From the NCBI GenBank assembly GCA_016704305.1, contig JADJAL010000014.1, positions 1 to 64,000 of the forward strand: 64,000 nt of DNA, in the 5' to 3' direction. Below are positions 63,801-64,000 of the stretch, piece by piece. Made by a program: the position numbers and the translations under genes. The notes under the pieces were generated by a model. That model was not told the DNA's origin. It made no database searches and was given only the letters and a program-made list of their open reading frames with translations. Positions within the stretch are counted from its first letter, which is position 1, and every line of letters starts with the position of its first letter. Source of the stretch: Haliea sp. GTDB taxonomy: Bacteria; Pseudomonadota; Gammaproteobacteria; Pseudomonadales; Halieaceae.

Positions 63801-64000
63801 ACTTCATTGGGCGCACCGTGTTATTACCCACCCTTTCCCAATAAGGACGATCCAAAATATAAAACCTGGGCAGAGGCAGTCGCGCTGGAGCAGGATAATG
63901 ACCCAATCACCGCAACACTGGCAAAGCGGGGAGATGACCTCACTGCCGAAACGCTTGCGGCTGCAATCGACGCACTCGAGGCAAAAGGTTGCGACGACGC
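60884..64000 (+). CDS. pilY1: PilY1 pilus tip adhesin (partial, one frameshift, runs off the window)
   Basis: Over 1038 residues in the window with no stop before the end. A signal peptide (MTSSTAVKIGCLAALSLTVS) precedes FSNADLVGGTTKGYRPWFE. The frame shifts at 61119-61122, where an extra G precedes the alanine of SGALSTSVSFAQ, and then stays open. The beta-propeller is clear: ILGDIIHSRPMYVG, VYVGANDGMLHVFDAANGNE, VLAGSLGAGGRGFFVLDITD and the calcium-binding DTNRDGKADYAYAGDIDGN (about 62106-62162). AGGAGAG precedes the ATG. It promotes pilus extension, adhesion and surface sensing. Last gene of fimT-pilV-pilW-pilX-pilY1. Confidence 0.9.

Overview
The window is GC-rich, densely coded bacterial DNA. 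Type IV pilus minor-pilin genes, TonB-dependent receptors, LysR/TetR/AraC regulators, an ECF sigma operon and many acyl-CoA, aromatic-ring and steroid-type catabolic enzymes suggest an environmental gammaproteobacterium of the Halieaceae/Spongiibacteraceae kind. This placement is inferred from gene content only; no rRNA or intact tRNA is present to confirm it.

Layout. 1-4.9 kb: a broken membrane AraC regulator, an ECF sigma factor / DUF3619 / DUF3106 operon, a lipoprotein alpha/beta hydrolase and an SDR. 4.9-9.5 kb: two P-loop sulfotransferase-like genes around a decayed tRNA-Ala, then DUF2459 and DUF2889 genes. 9.7-16 kb: a TonB receptor, DUF1653, a deazaflavin-nitroreductase-type protein, an SDR and a DUF3604 protein, with several copies of a palindromic repeat that begins GGGGACAGACC. 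16-25.2 kb: a divergent acyclic terpene utilisation (Atu)-type cluster: TetR, AtuA in two pieces and an enoyl-CoA hydratase on the minus strand; carboxylase beta and alpha subunits, an acyl-CoA dehydrogenase and an SDR on the plus strand. 25.2-35 kb: acyl-CoA ligase, extradiol dioxygenase and TonB receptor (one minus operon), an SDR, then an HsaA-like monooxygenase, a meta-cleavage hydrolase and a ferredoxin preceded by a LysR regulator; together these resemble ring-opening enzymes of steroid or polycyclic aromatic degradation. 35.2-39 kb: a membrane-anchored sulfatase and a second DUF3604 protein. 39.1-39.45 kb: a highly structured noncoding block (two long hairpins with mutually complementary loops, then 53-bp tandem repeats). 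39.5-47.6 kb: an uncharacterised catabolic cluster (acetoacetate-decarboxylase-like protein, amidohydrolase, KshA-like Rieske oxygenase, SDR, BASS transporter; TetR; PhlG-like C-C hydrolase; FAD oxidoreductase). 47.8-49.4 kb: a Phd/PIN toxin-antitoxin pair and an alpha/beta hydrolase. 49.7-52.9 kb: a minus operon of KARI-like oxidoreductase, BASS transporter, amidohydrolase and DUF486 protein. 53.2-57.8 kb: a 1091-residue cytochrome c / beta-propeller / DUF1080 fusion and a zinc alcohol dehydrogenase. 58.1-64 kb: fimT-pilV-pilW-pilX-pilY1, the last running off the end.

A strong caution applies throughout: about twenty genes carry single-base frameshifts, many of them one base missing from a short homopolymer, while conserved motifs are intact on both sides. 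This looks more like residual long-read indel error than real gene decay. Such genes are annotated as one CDS with the break noted.
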